From Herminiimonas sp. (lineage in GTDB: Bacteria > Pseudomonadota > Gammaproteobacteria > Burkholderiales > Burkholderiaceae): 64,000 nucleotides of DNA. Position 1 is the stretch's first letter, and every line of letters begins with the position of its first letter. The stretch lies in contig NZ_JAURVN010000006.1 of NCBI RefSeq assembly GCF_030655415.1, forward strand, positions 62,001 to 126,000. Reading direction: 5' to 3'. Below the pieces are notes generated by a model. That model saw only the letters and a program-made list of their open reading frames with translations. It was not told the origin of the DNA and did no database searches. The position numbers and the translations under genes were made by a program. Of the stretch, positions 9,281-17,855 are shown one piece after another.

Positions 9281-10948
9281 TTAGGTCGTCAAAGGTTTGT
9301 AACGAATACGTTTAGGTTTAGCGCCTTCTTCACCCAGACGCTTGCGTTTGTCGGCTTCATATTCCTGATAGTTGCCGTCGAAGAAGGACACTTGCGAGTT
9401 ACCTTCGAACGCGAGGATGTGGGTTGCGATGCGATCGAGGAACCAGCGATCATGTGAGATCACCAGCACTGAGCCGGCGAATTCCAGCAAGGCATCTTCC
9501 AGTGCGCGCAGAGTTTCCACGTCGAGATCGTTGGATGGTTCATCGAGCAGCAAGACGTTGCCGCCTTTGAGTAGGGTTTTCGCCAGATGTAAACGACCGC
9601 GTTCACCGCCGGACAGGTTGCCGACGATTTTTTGCTGGTCGCCGCCCTTGAAGTTGAAGCGGCCGAGATAGGCGCGTGATGGCATTTCGAAGCGACCCAC
9701 GCTCAGAATATCGGCGCCGCCGGAGACATCTTCGAATACGGTTTTGTTGTTGCCGAGATCGTCGCGTGACTGATCGACCAGCGAGACTTTTGCAGTTTGT
9801 CCGATGACGACTTCGCCGCTGTCCGGTGTGTCTAGGCCGGCGATCATTTTGAACAAGGTCGATTTACCGGCACCGTTCGGGCCGATGATGCCGACGATCG
9901 CGCCCGGTGGCACGGTGAATGACAGGTTGTCGATCAACAGGCGATCACCAAAAGCTTTCGAGACATTTTTGAACTCAATGACTTCGTTGCCCAAGCGCTC
10001 GGCGACCGGGATGAAGATCTCTTGTGTCTCGTTGCGCTTTTGATATTCGTGTTCTGACATTTCGTTAAAACGTGCAAGACGCGCTTTCGATTTGGCTTGA
10101 CGTGCCTTCGGATTTTGACGCGACCATTCCAGTTCTTTCTGCAGTGCTTTTTGGCGTGCGGATTCGGTCGATTCTTCTTGCTTCAGGCGTGCCTGTTTCT
10201 GATCCAGCCACGACGAATAGTTGCCTTTCCATGGAATGCCGCTGCCTCTATCCAATTCCAGAATCCATTCGGCCGCATTGTCGAGGAAGTAGCGATCATG
10301 GGTGATGGCGACCACGGTGCCAGGGAAGCGCAACAGAAATTGTTCCAGCCATTCAACCGATTCCGCATCCAGATGGTTGGTCGGTTCATCGAGCAAGAGC
10401 ATGTCGGGTTTGGAGAGCAGCAGCTTGCACAGTGCAACGCGACGTTTTTCACCGCCGGACAGCACGGCGATTTTTGCATCCCATGGTGGCAAGCGCAGTG
10501 CATCGGCAGCCATTTCCAGTTGTTGTTCAGGATTGTCACCGGCAGCAGTCGAGATGATCGCTTCCAGTCGGCCTTGTTCTGCGGCGAGCGCATCGAAGTC
10601 TGCATCTTCTTCGGCATAGGCAGCATAGACTGCTTCGAGCAGTGCTTTTGCTTCGAATACTTCGCCGAGACCGGATTCGACTTCCTCACGCACGGTTTTT
10701 TCCGGGTCGAGTTGCGGTTCTTGCGGCAGGTAGCCGATGTTCAAGCCTGGCATCGGGCGCGCTTCGCCCTGGATGTCGGTATCGAGGCCGGCCATGATCT
10801 TGAGCAGAGTCGATTTACCGGAACCATTCGTACCCAGTACGCCGATTTTTGCGCCAGGGAAGAAGGACAGTGAAATGTCTTTCAGGATCTGACGTTTAGG
10901 GGGAACGATTTTCCCCACGCGATTCATTGTGTAGACGTAATTTGCCAT
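9281..10948 (-). CDS. ettA: ABC-F energy-dependent translational throttle protein EttA
   Basis: A 555-residue ribosome-associated ABC-F ATPase, the usual EttA length. Two ATPase domains are visible with Walker A motifs GTNGSGKST and GPNGAGKST, two LSGGE signatures and two LLLDEP Walker B motifs, separated by the charged linker (about residues 240-320). It gates entry of the ribosome into elongation according to ATP level in E. coli. The ATG at 10946-10948 gives the conserved MANYVYTMNRVGK start; the frame runs to 11092 without support. There are no membrane segments. It is divergent from kup. Confidence 0.95.
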   Translation of the reverse strand: MANYVYTMNRVGKIVPPKRQILKDISLSFFPGAKIGVLGTNGSGKSTLLKIMAGLDTDIQGEARPMPGLNIGYLPQEPQLDPEKTVREEVESGLGEVFEAKALLEAVYAAYAEEDADFDALAAEQGRLEAIISTAAGDNPEQQLEMAADALRLPPWDAKIAVLSGGEKRRVALCKLLLSKPDMLLLDEPTNHLDAESVEWLEQFLLRFPGTVVAITHDRYFLDNAAEWILELDRGSGIPWKGNYSSWLDQKQARLKQEESTESARQKALQKELEWSRQNPKARQAKSKARLARFNEMSEHEYQKRNETQEIFIPVAERLGNEVIEFKNVSKAFGDRLLIDNLSFTVPPGAIVGIIGPNGAGKSTLFKMIAGLDTPDSGEVVIGQTAKVSLVDQSRDDLGNNKTVFEDVSGGADILSVGRFEMPSRAYLGRFNFKGGDQQKIVGNLSGGERGRLHLAKTLLKGGNVLLLDEPSNDLDVETLRALEDALLEFAGSVLVISHDRWFLDRIATHILAFEGNSQVSFFDGNYQEYEADKRKRLGEEGAKPKRIRYKPLTT

Positions 10949-11168
10949 GATTATTTTCAATAAGGAGTTGCTTGCGGGAAGTGGGTGCAAGGATAACCGA
11001 TATCGCAAGGAGTGCGATTGCAGACCGAATATTTTTGGGTTTGTAAATACGGGCGAACACGTTTCAACGCCGACGCAACACTGTGGGTGCAAGCGGCCCG
11101 TTTTTCTTGCATTATGGAGGTCATTATCCTATTGTGCGATGCACAATCCCCTCTAAAGAGAGCACTCT

Positions 11169-13046
11169 TTGTCTTCACCAGATAAAAAAAGCAGCCTCGC
11201 TGCATTGACGCTGGGCGCCGTCGGCATCGTCTATGGCGACATCGGTACCAGCCCGTTATATACGATGAAAGAAGTGTTCTCTGAAGAACACGGCCTTGCG
11301 CTCACACCTGAAAATCTGCTCGGCGTTGTTTCGCTAATCGTGTGGGGTTTGATCATCATCGTTTCACTCAAATATGTGACGCTGGTTTTACGTGCGAACA
11401 ATCGCGGCGAAGGCGGCATCATGGCGCTGATGGCGCTGGCACTTTCTTCCGTGACCAAACATTCACGCTGGTATTTTCCATTGATGGTGATGGGTTTGTT
11501 CGGCGCGACGCTGTTCTACGGCGATAGCGTGATTACGCCAGCGATCTCTGTGTTGTCGGCGGTCGAAGGTTTAAGTGTTGCGACCTCGGCGTTCGATCCG
11601 TATGTAGTGCCGTTGACGGTGGCTGTATTGGTCGGTTTGTATTCGCTGCAAGCCCGTGGTACTGCAGGTATTGGTAAATGGTTTGGCCCGATCATGATCA
11701 TGTGGTTCGGCGCGCTTGCTGTGATGGGCGTGATCAATATTATTGATGCGCCCGAAATTCTGGCGGCATTGAATCCCTGGTATGCGATGCATTTCCTCGA
11801 AGGGAACAAGCTGCTGGCGTTTATTTCACTGGGCGCAGTCGTGCTGGCATTCACCGGTGCGGAAGCGCTGTATGCGGACATGGGTCATTTCGGTGCCAAG
11901 CCGATTCGTATGGCGTGGTTCATGGTTGCCTTCCCTGCGCTGGCTCTGAACTATCTTGGGCAAGGCGCCTTGCTGATGTTGAATCCGTCTGCAGTCAGTA
12001 ATCCTTTCTATCAACAGCTTGGTCCGTGGAGCGTGTATCCATTAGTCATACTGGCAACGATGGCGGCAATCATTGCATCGCAAGCGACGATCTCCGGCAC
12101 GTTCTCGATGACCAAGCAAGCGATTGCGCTGGGCTTTTTGCCGCGCATGAAAATCGAATTCACATCGGCCAGTCAGATCGGACAGATTTATATTCCAGCC
12201 GTGAACTGGTTGCAAATGGTCGTGGTCTTGATGGCCGTGATCGGCTTCGGCTCTTCATCTGATCTGGCTGCGGCTTACGGTATTGCCGTGACGGCGACGA
12301 TGTTGGTAACGACCATACTGACCTTCTTCGTGATTCGCTATCGCTGGCACTACAACCTGCTTTTGTGTATTGCTGCTACCGGATTCTTCCTGATCATCGA
12401 CGTGGCTTATTTCTCGGCCAACATGCTGAAAATTTTCCACGGCGGCTGGTTCCCGCTGTTGCTCGGTGCGTTCCTGTTCACGATGATGCTGACGTGGAAG
12501 CGTGGTCGTGAACTGGTGTTCGAGAATCTGCAAAAGCATGCGATTCCATTGGACGATTTTCTGGCATCGCTGTTTATTTCGCCACCAGTACGTGTGCCGG
12601 GTACCGCGATTTTCCTGCGCGGTGAATCGGACGGTGTACCGCATGCAATGCTGCATAACCTTTCGCACAATAAAGTGCTGCATGAGCGCGTGGTGTTTCT
12701 TACCGTGTTGATGCAGGAAGTGCCGTATGTGCCGGAAGAGGATCAGGTTCGTGTCGAGGTGCTGGGCAATGAGTGCTATCAGATGAATGTGACCTACGGT
12801 TTCAAGAACGTACCGGATATTCCTGCTGCGCTGTATCTCGCGCAAGATCAGGGGTTGGAATTTGAAATGATGGAAACCTCTTTCTTCATCGCGCGTCAAA
12901 CTGTGGTCGCGAATCCAGTACGCGGCATGGCTTTGTGGCGCGAACATATTTTCGTCGCAATGTCGCGCCATGCACGTGGCGCAGCCGACTACTATCAAAT
13001 TCCATCGAACCGCGTGATCGAGCTTGGTACCAAGGTTGAGATTTAA
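11169..13046 (+). CDS. kup: Low-affinity potassium transporter Kup
   Basis: A 625-residue inner-membrane potassium-proton symporter. The N-terminus shows the family signature GIVYGDIGTSPLYT, about twelve membrane segments follow, and a cytoplasmic C-terminal domain fills the last 170 residues. The only in-frame start after the stop codon at 11154-11156 is TTG at 11169, preceded by AGAGAG, so translation must begin at TTG. This may lower expression. A terminator follows 60 bp downstream. Confidence 0.95.
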   Translation: MSSPDKKSSLAALTLGAVGIVYGDIGTSPLYTMKEVFSEEHGLALTPENLLGVVSLIVWGLIIIVSLKYVTLVLRANNRGEGGIMALMALALSSVTKHSRWYFPLMVMGLFGATLFYGDSVITPAISVLSAVEGLSVATSAFDPYVVPLTVAVLVGLYSLQARGTAGIGKWFGPIMIMWFGALAVMGVINIIDAPEILAALNPWYAMHFLEGNKLLAFISLGAVVLAFTGAEALYADMGHFGAKPIRMAWFMVAFPALALNYLGQGALLMLNPSAVSNPFYQQLGPWSVYPLVILATMAAIIASQATISGTFSMTKQAIALGFLPRMKIEFTSASQIGQIYIPAVNWLQMVVVLMAVIGFGSSSDLAAAYGIAVTATMLVTTILTFFVIRYRWHYNLLLCIAATGFFLIIDVAYFSANMLKIFHGGWFPLLLGAFLFTMMLTWKRGRELVFENLQKHAIPLDDFLASLFISPPVRVPGTAIFLRGESDGVPHAMLHNLSHNKVLHERVVFLTVLMQEVPYVPEEDQVRVEVLGNECYQMNVTYGFKNVPDIPAALYLAQDQGLEFEMMETSFFIARQTVVANPVRGMALWREHIFVAMSRHARGAADYYQIPSNRVIELGTKVEI

Positions 13047-13106
13047 GCGCGATGCATTCGCGAGTTAGAAATTGATAATTAAGCTTGATTAAAAATTCGA
13101 CTCAAT

Positions 13107-13136
13107 AAAAAGGACGGCATTGCCGTCCTTTTTATT
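13107..13136. terminator. Bidirectional terminator between kup and rarD
   Basis: AAAAAGGACGGCA and TGCCGTCCTTTTT form a near-perfect hairpin with a minimal loop, with A and T runs on both sides, between two convergent genes. Confidence 0.9.
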
Positions 13137-13140
13137 TGCT

Positions 13141-14043
13141 TCAATTTTTTAGCTTTATCTCACACGGATTTTTTGCGCGTCCATACGTGGACCACAAACC
13201 ATCTATCGTATAAAAAATCAGCGCAATCCAGATCGCCGCGAAGCCTATCAAACGCGCACCGCCAAAAGGTTCGTTATACAACCAGATACCGGCAACCAAT
13301 TGCAGTGACGGCGTGATGTACTGCATCAACCCCATCGTTGAAAGCGGTACCAAGCGTGCAGCTGCGGCGAACATCAGCAGCGGTATTGCCGTAATAGGTC
13401 CAGATGCAATCATCAGCAACTTGGTGGTGGTCGATGCATCACCGAAACCGTGCGCACCTTGATACGTCATGAATAGTAAAGAAATCACCGCCAGCGGAAA
13501 CAGCAACATGGTTTCCAGCGACAAGCCTTCCAGCGTTCCCAGCGATGCAGTTTTACGCAACAAGCCATACATGCCGAAGGTGATACCTATCATCAGACTG
13601 ATCCAGGGCGGATGACCGCTTTGCCACGTCAGCCACAACACACCAAGTGCCGCCATGCCGACGGCCATCCACTGCAACATGCGCAGTCGCTCTTTCAAAA
13701 TAACCGAGCCCAGCAACACATTCACCAACGGCGTCATGAAATAACCCAGGCTGGCATCAACCACGCGATCCTGATTCACTGCCCAGATATAAAGAAACCA
13801 GTTACTCGACAACAGCAGCGCACTCGCCGTAAAACCCATCAATACTTTTGGCCGCCGCAAGACTGGTCCCAGCCATGCCCACTGCTTGCGCACGCTCAAT
13901 ACAATCGCGAGAAACGCCAGCGCCCATACCATGCGATACATCAGCACTTCCATCGGTGGGATTTCCTGCAACGACTTGAAGTAAATCGGGAACATGCCCC
14001 AGATCACGTAAGCGCAGAGGGCGTAAAGAATGCCGGGGTTCAT
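13141..14043 (-). CDS. rarD: EamA-family transporter RarD
   Basis: A 300-residue member of the drug/metabolite transporter superfamily with ten predicted membrane segments. The N-terminal GILYALCAYVIWGMFPIYFK pattern is typical of RarD, named for chloramphenicol sensitivity; the natural substrate is unknown. The ATG at 14041-14043 starts at the conserved MNPG, while the longer frame to 14103 adds a hydrophilic tail not seen in the family. It is convergent with kup and monocistronic. Confidence 0.9.
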   Translation of the reverse strand: MNPGILYALCAYVIWGMFPIYFKSLQEIPPMEVLMYRMVWALAFLAIVLSVRKQWAWLGPVLRRPKVLMGFTASALLLSSNWFLYIWAVNQDRVVDASLGYFMTPLVNVLLGSVILKERLRMLQWMAVGMAALGVLWLTWQSGHPPWISLMIGITFGMYGLLRKTASLGTLEGLSLETMLLFPLAVISLLFMTYQGAHGFGDASTTTKLLMIASGPITAIPLLMFAAAARLVPLSTMGLMQYITPSLQLVAGIWLYNEPFGGARLIGFAAIWIALIFYTIDGLWSTYGRAKNPCEIKLKN

Positions 14044-14167
14044 GGTGGAGTGCTCGGTAGAAAAGCTGAAGGATAACGCAGCGTCGCTGCGATGAAGATA
14101 CAAGCGTCAGATTATCGCAGCTTGCGATTTACTTTGCTGATGGGGTGCTTGCGGCAGAATCAGAATT

Positions 14168-14197
14168 AAAAAAGCACGGCGTAAGCAGTGCTTTTTT
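14168..14197 (-). terminator. Terminator of the downstream diguanylate cyclase gene
   Basis: Perfect 10-bp arms AAAAAAGCAC and GTGCTTTTTT enclose a 10-nt loop, 35 bp past the stop of the GGDEF gene on the minus strand. Confidence 0.8.
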
Positions 14198-14231
14198 AAT
14201 ATGAAAGAAGTTGTGGTGCTACTAGCGAGAA

Positions 14232-15302
14232 TCAAGGCTCGTCGAAGAAGAATTCAACCGATTCAGCTTTTCTGTCGGCATGCAGATGACCTTGCCCAAG
14301 CAGCGCTTCATATTGGCACACTTGATTGCGGCCATGATCCTTGGCGTAATACAGAGCTTGATCGGCGTGGCCGAGAATCACAACCGGGGTTTCTTGCGAG
14401 ATGCTGGCAAAGCCGACGCTGACCGTGATCTGGCCTACTTGGGGGAATGCGTGCTGCTCGATGTTTTCGCGGAAACGTTCGAATACCATTTGCGCATCGG
14501 CCAATGTTGCTGAACGCAGCAACACGACAAATTCTTCGCCGCCAAAACGGAAGACGCGATCTTGCGAGCGGAACGATGAGCGCAATACATTGGCAACCAG
14601 AATCAATACTTCGTCGCCATACAAATGACCGAATACATCGTTGACGCGCTTGAAGTGATCGATGTCGATGACGGCAAGCCATTGTGATTTGATCTCGCCA
14701 TGATGACGGCGTTCGCCATCGTCGCGTGGTAATGGTTCTTGCGGTCTGGCGTGAACCATGCGCGCGAATTTTTCGTCGAAGGTTTTACGATTCAGCAAAC
14801 CTGTCAGCGAATCGCGCTCGCTGTAATCGAGCAGGCTTTGATAGTTGCGGTAGACGCTGAGTATGCCTTCCATCACTTGCAGCATCTGCGGTGTGAAAGG
14901 TGCTTCGTGGACGATTTCCAGACAAGTCGATACTTTGTCGTTTTGCCAGATCGGAATCCACAAAGCGTGCTGACCATCAGGCCGCACTTCTTCCAAACGA
15001 TTTTTGCGTTGTGCGATGCACGCGACCAGGCCTGGATAATCGACAATCGGTTCGCCAGCTATTTCGGGAGCAGATGTTTCGTCATCGACGGTTTGTACTT
15101 TGCCGTCTACAATCCACACACGTGGACGTATCAGCAGATCGCCGCGAGACTGAAATAATTCCATGACGCGCGCACGATGCACGCCGATCATGTTGAGCAG
15201 TGCTGTCATCACAGAGATGTCGAGCAAGTCGTGATCGCGATGGCCGGTGATCTCTACCAAATGATCCAGTAGAGATCCCATCATTGAAGGATCTTTATTC
15301 AC
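14232..15302 (-). CDS. Cytoplasmic diguanylate cyclase with GAF-like N-terminal domain
   Basis: A 356-residue soluble protein. Residues 1-155 look like a degenerate GAF sensory region (no membrane segment), and residues 160-330 form a GGDEF domain with active site GGEEF (254-258). An I-site RSQD (245-248) is correctly spaced for product inhibition, and the metal-binding aspartates are present in the IDIDHFKRVND segment. It should synthesise cyclic di-GMP in response to a cytoplasmic cue. A charged insertion (QEPLPRDDGERRHHGE) in the GGDEF domain, near residue 195, is unusual. It is followed by a terminator. Confidence 0.92.
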   Translation of the reverse strand: MNKDPSMMGSLLDHLVEITGHRDHDLLDISVMTALLNMIGVHRARVMELFQSRGDLLIRPRVWIVDGKVQTVDDETSAPEIAGEPIVDYPGLVACIAQRKNRLEEVRPDGQHALWIPIWQNDKVSTCLEIVHEAPFTPQMLQVMEGILSVYRNYQSLLDYSERDSLTGLLNRKTFDEKFARMVHARPQEPLPRDDGERRHHGEIKSQWLAVIDIDHFKRVNDVFGHLYGDEVLILVANVLRSSFRSQDRVFRFGGEEFVVLLRSATLADAQMVFERFRENIEQHAFPQVGQITVSVGFASISQETPVVILGHADQALYYAKDHGRNQVCQYEALLGQGHLHADRKAESVEFFFDEP

Positions 15303-15800
15303 AGTAAGCCCATGCCGAAACGATGATCAGTATTGATGTATTGAATCTGTGTGAGCATGGGGCGTGACTTCAAGAAAAATTTCTATTAAGAGAAGCTAAT
15401 TTCAAGAGCGCAAAAAATTTCCAACTAATTGATTTATATGTTTTTTATAACCAGATTAGGCCTAAGTATTTTATCTGAATACTCCGCGACAACATCATTA
15501 GTTCAGTGCGGGTAACCATATTTTACGTTTGCGCTTTTTCTTGGCTATGAGACAAGTGATATAGCGACAAGAGACCATTTCAAAAATGTAACAAATATAT
15601 TTCCATGTGGAAATTAAATGTCTTATAAATGAGTGATTTGCCTGAAAATAGTGGAATAAATGAAGGTTGATATAAGAAATTCAAATAGCAATTTTTAGAT
15701 CGCGTTTCAAAATAATTTCTTGTTTGTCCAAGCCGTCACGCAGACAATAGCGTGAAATTTTTTGAGCGCCGCCGGCGTTCATTTTTCTGTGGAGTCGGGC
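15303..15800. other. AT-rich intergenic region with a palindrome
   Basis: About 500 bp between the divergent cyclase and membrane-protein genes contain no supportable gene. They are clearly more AT-rich than their surroundings. A 16-bp inverted repeat (ATTTCCA-TG-TGGAAAT, 15599-15614) and a perfect TTAGGCCTAA palindrome (about 15455-15464) stand out as possible protein-binding sites. No riboswitch or RNA gene was recognised. Confidence 0.5.
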
Positions 15801-16286
15801 ATGTTTATTCTTTTGCTGGTGGTCACCTTGTTGATTTCGCTCGGCATTTCAATTGCAGTGATGCAGGCTTTTTCCAAATCGCTGAATGCGATCTTGCACC
15901 GAATCATTGCCGATGCAATCAGCGCTGCATGGCTCAAGTACTTGAAGTTTGCGATTTTGGTGGTGGGCGTTTCATCCGGTGTGCGCGTGCGTGAATTCGA
16001 AAAGTATATTGCGCCATCGCGTTGGGATAAAGATGCAAAAGTGGTTGAGTTCACTATGCAACGTTGGGTGCTGGAGTTGTATCAAACCGCCATCGAAACA
16101 TTGCAAGGCATCGCGTGGATGTTGCTGGTGTTTTTCATGTTTGCATTGATCGCGTATGTAATCGTGCGTATAGCTGAAACCAAATTGGGTGAATCGATAG
16201 GTAAAAGCAAACCTGCGAGCGAATTCAAACAAATCATGAGCTCGCGCGATGACGTGGCGACGACTTCAGATAAGAATCAAAACTAG
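15801..16286 (+). CDS. Small membrane protein of unknown function
   Basis: A 161-residue protein with a membrane segment at residues 1-20, another hydrophobic stretch near 45-60, and a strong one at about 108-128; the C-terminus is hydrophilic. I recognise no family. The ATG at 15801 is preceded by GGAG at 7 bp; the frame could open at 15762 but without support. It lies just before the first stand-alone receiver gene, separated from it by a 38-bp inverted repeat, so a shared function is possible but unproven. Confidence 0.7.
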   Translation: MFILLLVVTLLISLGISIAVMQAFSKSLNAILHRIIADAISAAWLKYLKFAILVVGVSSGVRVREFEKYIAPSRWDKDAKVVEFTMQRWVLELYQTAIETLQGIAWMLLVFFMFALIAYVIVRIAETKLGESIGKSKPASEFKQIMSSRDDVATTSDKNQN

Positions 16287-16322
16287 TCCTTTCTTGCGCA
16301 CAATCCCATTCGCATATCGAGC

Positions 16323-16360
16323 CTGAATCAACTGTAGGGAATACCTTACAGTTGATTCAG
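16323..16360. promoter_or_regulatory. 38-bp inverted repeat upstream of the first receiver gene
   Basis: Arms CTGAATCAACTGTA (16323-16336) and TACAGTTGATTCAG (16347-16360) are perfect. The core TGTAGGGAATACCTTAC (16333-16349) matches 14 of 17 bases of a palindrome found upstream of the second receiver gene. It lacks a T-run, so an operator is more likely than a terminator. Confidence 0.65.
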
Positions 16361-16412
16361 ACTATCTTTGCAATTCACGTCGTCATCGGCTTCTTCTTCG
16401 TTCAATCGGCAA

Positions 16413-16440
16413 CTCCTAAAATAGAGTCATCTGTTAGGAG
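16413..16440 (+). promoter_or_regulatory. Inverted repeat enclosing the ribosome site of the first receiver
   Basis: CTCCTAA (16413-16419) can pair with TTAGGAG (16434-16440), which contains the Shine-Dalgarno sequence of the gene starting at 16448. Pairing would hide the site; the 14-nt loop makes it modest. Confidence 0.4.
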
Positions 16441-16447
16441 AGAAATA

Positions 16448-16816
16448 ATGAATATCGCACTCGTTGATGATTCCACCATGGTTAGAGCTAATTTGACCTC
16501 GGTACTGACCCGGCTCCCCGGCGTGCATGTCGTCGGTCACGCCGCTAGTGAAGATGAGGCAGTTGACATGATTAACTTGAAACTTCCTGATCTGGTTTTG
16601 ATGGATATTTCTCTGCAAAAGGGAACCGGTCTCGAAGCCTTGCGAAGAATCAGATTAGCCGGCAATCCCAGCCAGGTTTGGATGCTGACTAACCATAACG
16701 GCGCTCAATATAGAAAGCTTGGTAGCGAGCTGGGTGCTGAGGGATTTTTTGATAAAAGTATTGAGCTGGAAGAACTGGTCGCCGAGATCAAAAAGACATT
16801 TATTCAATACATGTAA
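16448..16816 (+). CDS. Stand-alone response-regulator receiver protein
   Basis: A 122-residue CheY-like receiver with no output domain. The phosphorylation pocket is complete: Asp7-Asp8, acceptor Asp53 (LMDISL), Thr81 and Lys103 (FFDKS). It likely works by protein contact after phosphorylation by a histidine kinase. It aligns without gaps through residue 104 with the receiver encoded at 21477-21851, including the unusual shared segment MLTN...QYR-x-L. TAGGAG lies 7 bp before the ATG. The same palindrome stands about 105 bp upstream of both receiver genes. Confidence 0.9.
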   Translation: MNIALVDDSTMVRANLTSVLTRLPGVHVVGHAASEDEAVDMINLKLPDLVLMDISLQKGTGLEALRRIRLAGNPSQVWMLTNHNGAQYRKLGSELGAEGFFDKSIELEELVAEIKKTFIQYM

Positions 16817-17020
16817 AACAAAAATACTCTTGAGACGGGGAAAATTTTTAAAGTTTAAAGGTAGTTAGTCATCGTCAAAAAAGCATGACATTTGTTCATC
16901 AAATCGCTTGTGGTTTTCGCATCATAAAGACATCATCTTTAACAATTCCTGAGCGCCTGTTCAAGGAATTTTGCATGCCCCGCTGTTATACTGAATCATC
17001 AAAAAAACAGCGGAAACACC

Positions 17021-17305
17021 ATGCGTTATCTTGTTTTCATACTCTGCAGCCTCGCGATTCACCTCCCAAGTGTTGCCGGCCCTGCTACCAACAATAAGAT
17101 CAAGTCACCTGTCGTCGCGATAGGTTTGTCTGTCGCCGATCCTTGCCTGAATTCTTATTACGCAAACATGCGTATTTGCGCTGGCAAAGTCGTGCAGCAC
17201 GTCGCCGAAGTTTCTGAAAAAGTGCAAATGATTAACGTGAGTGGCGAGGCGGTTGCTGGTGCATCTGATCAGCTCTACACAGTTCGTGTGATTGATTTTT
17301 ATTAA
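17021..17305 (+). CDS. Small exported protein of unknown function
   Basis: A 94-residue protein with a signal peptide (about residues 1-19, ending SVAG) and a short mature part holding two cysteines that could form a disulfide. No family is recognised. It lies between a receiver gene and the convergent pilus operon, about 200 bp after the receiver, with its own upstream AT-rich region. A role with the pilus is only suggested by position. Confidence 0.6.
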   Translation: MRYLVFILCSLAIHLPSVAGPATNNKIKSPVVAIGLSVADPCLNSYYANMRICAGKVVQHVAEVSEKVQMINVSGEAVAGASDQLYTVRVIDFY

Positions 17306-17311
17306 AGAGAA

Positions 17312-17351
17312 TTTCGCACCTGCGAAAAGATGATGCACTCGCTACATCATC
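17312..17351. terminator. Two tandem hairpins between convergent genes
   Basis: TTTCGCA/TGCGAAA (17312-17327) and GATGATG/CATCATC (17329-17351) form adjacent perfect 7-bp stems between the small exported protein and the end of the pilus operon. A clear T-run is absent, so termination is probable but not certain. Confidence 0.5.
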
Positions 17352-17369
17352 GAGATCTCAAGCAACGCA

Positions 17370-17855
17370 TCAATAATAAGTAACGGTCACTGTGATCGTA
17401 TCCGTATAAAGCCCCGGTACTGCCGTTGTCTGATTTGACGCCACACGTCCGTAAATAGTGTGATTGCGCGCCGGCGACAAGCCGAGCAAATCCAGTGTGA
17501 TGGACCCGCCGGGCAATGCACTGCCCCCTGTGCCATCGCCCCATATCGTCACGTAGTTATCGGTGTACATGTTGTAGTTAAGGTAATGCGTACCGCTCGC
17601 CATTCTGCGTGCCGTATAACTTGTACCGCCGCCTTGGCTGAGTTTGATTGTGTACGGAATTAGAAGTCCAACCACACCACCACAATTCACGGCGACGTTA
17701 CCGTTGGCATCATGCGTACCTGCCAACAGAGGATTAAAAGATCCAAAACTGACCGGCGTAATGCTGACCGAGCAAGTACATACAATCGGCACGCACAAGG
17801 CGGATGCCTGATTCGATACGAACAGGAAAAACAGCGTCAGCATCAGCTTTTTCAT
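17370..17855 (-). CDS. Spore coat protein U domain pilin, probable tip subunit
   Basis: A 161-residue exported protein with signal peptide ending near QASA-L (residue 19) and a single SCPU (spore coat U) domain. Features are the early cysteines (CVPIVCTCSVS), YTIKLSQGG and a C-terminal donor-like strand ending VTVTVTYY. It is the last gene of the pilus operon and overlaps the usher gene by four bases. In Csu-type operons the terminal gene encodes the tip, but the usual tip adhesin has two domains and this has one, so the tip role is inferred. Confidence 0.85.
   Translation of the reverse strand: MKKLMLTLFFLFVSNQASALCVPIVCTCSVSITPVSFGSFNPLLAGTHDANGNVAVNCGGVVGLLIPYTIKLSQGGGTSYTARRMASGTHYLNYNMYTDNYVTIWGDGTGGSALPGGSITLDLLGLSPARNHTIYGRVASNQTTAVPGLYTDTITVTVTYY

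Noticed and set aside
12255..12998. 247-codon frame opposite the kup C-terminal domain
   Set aside because: Histidine- and glutamine-rich antisense shadow, no start signals.
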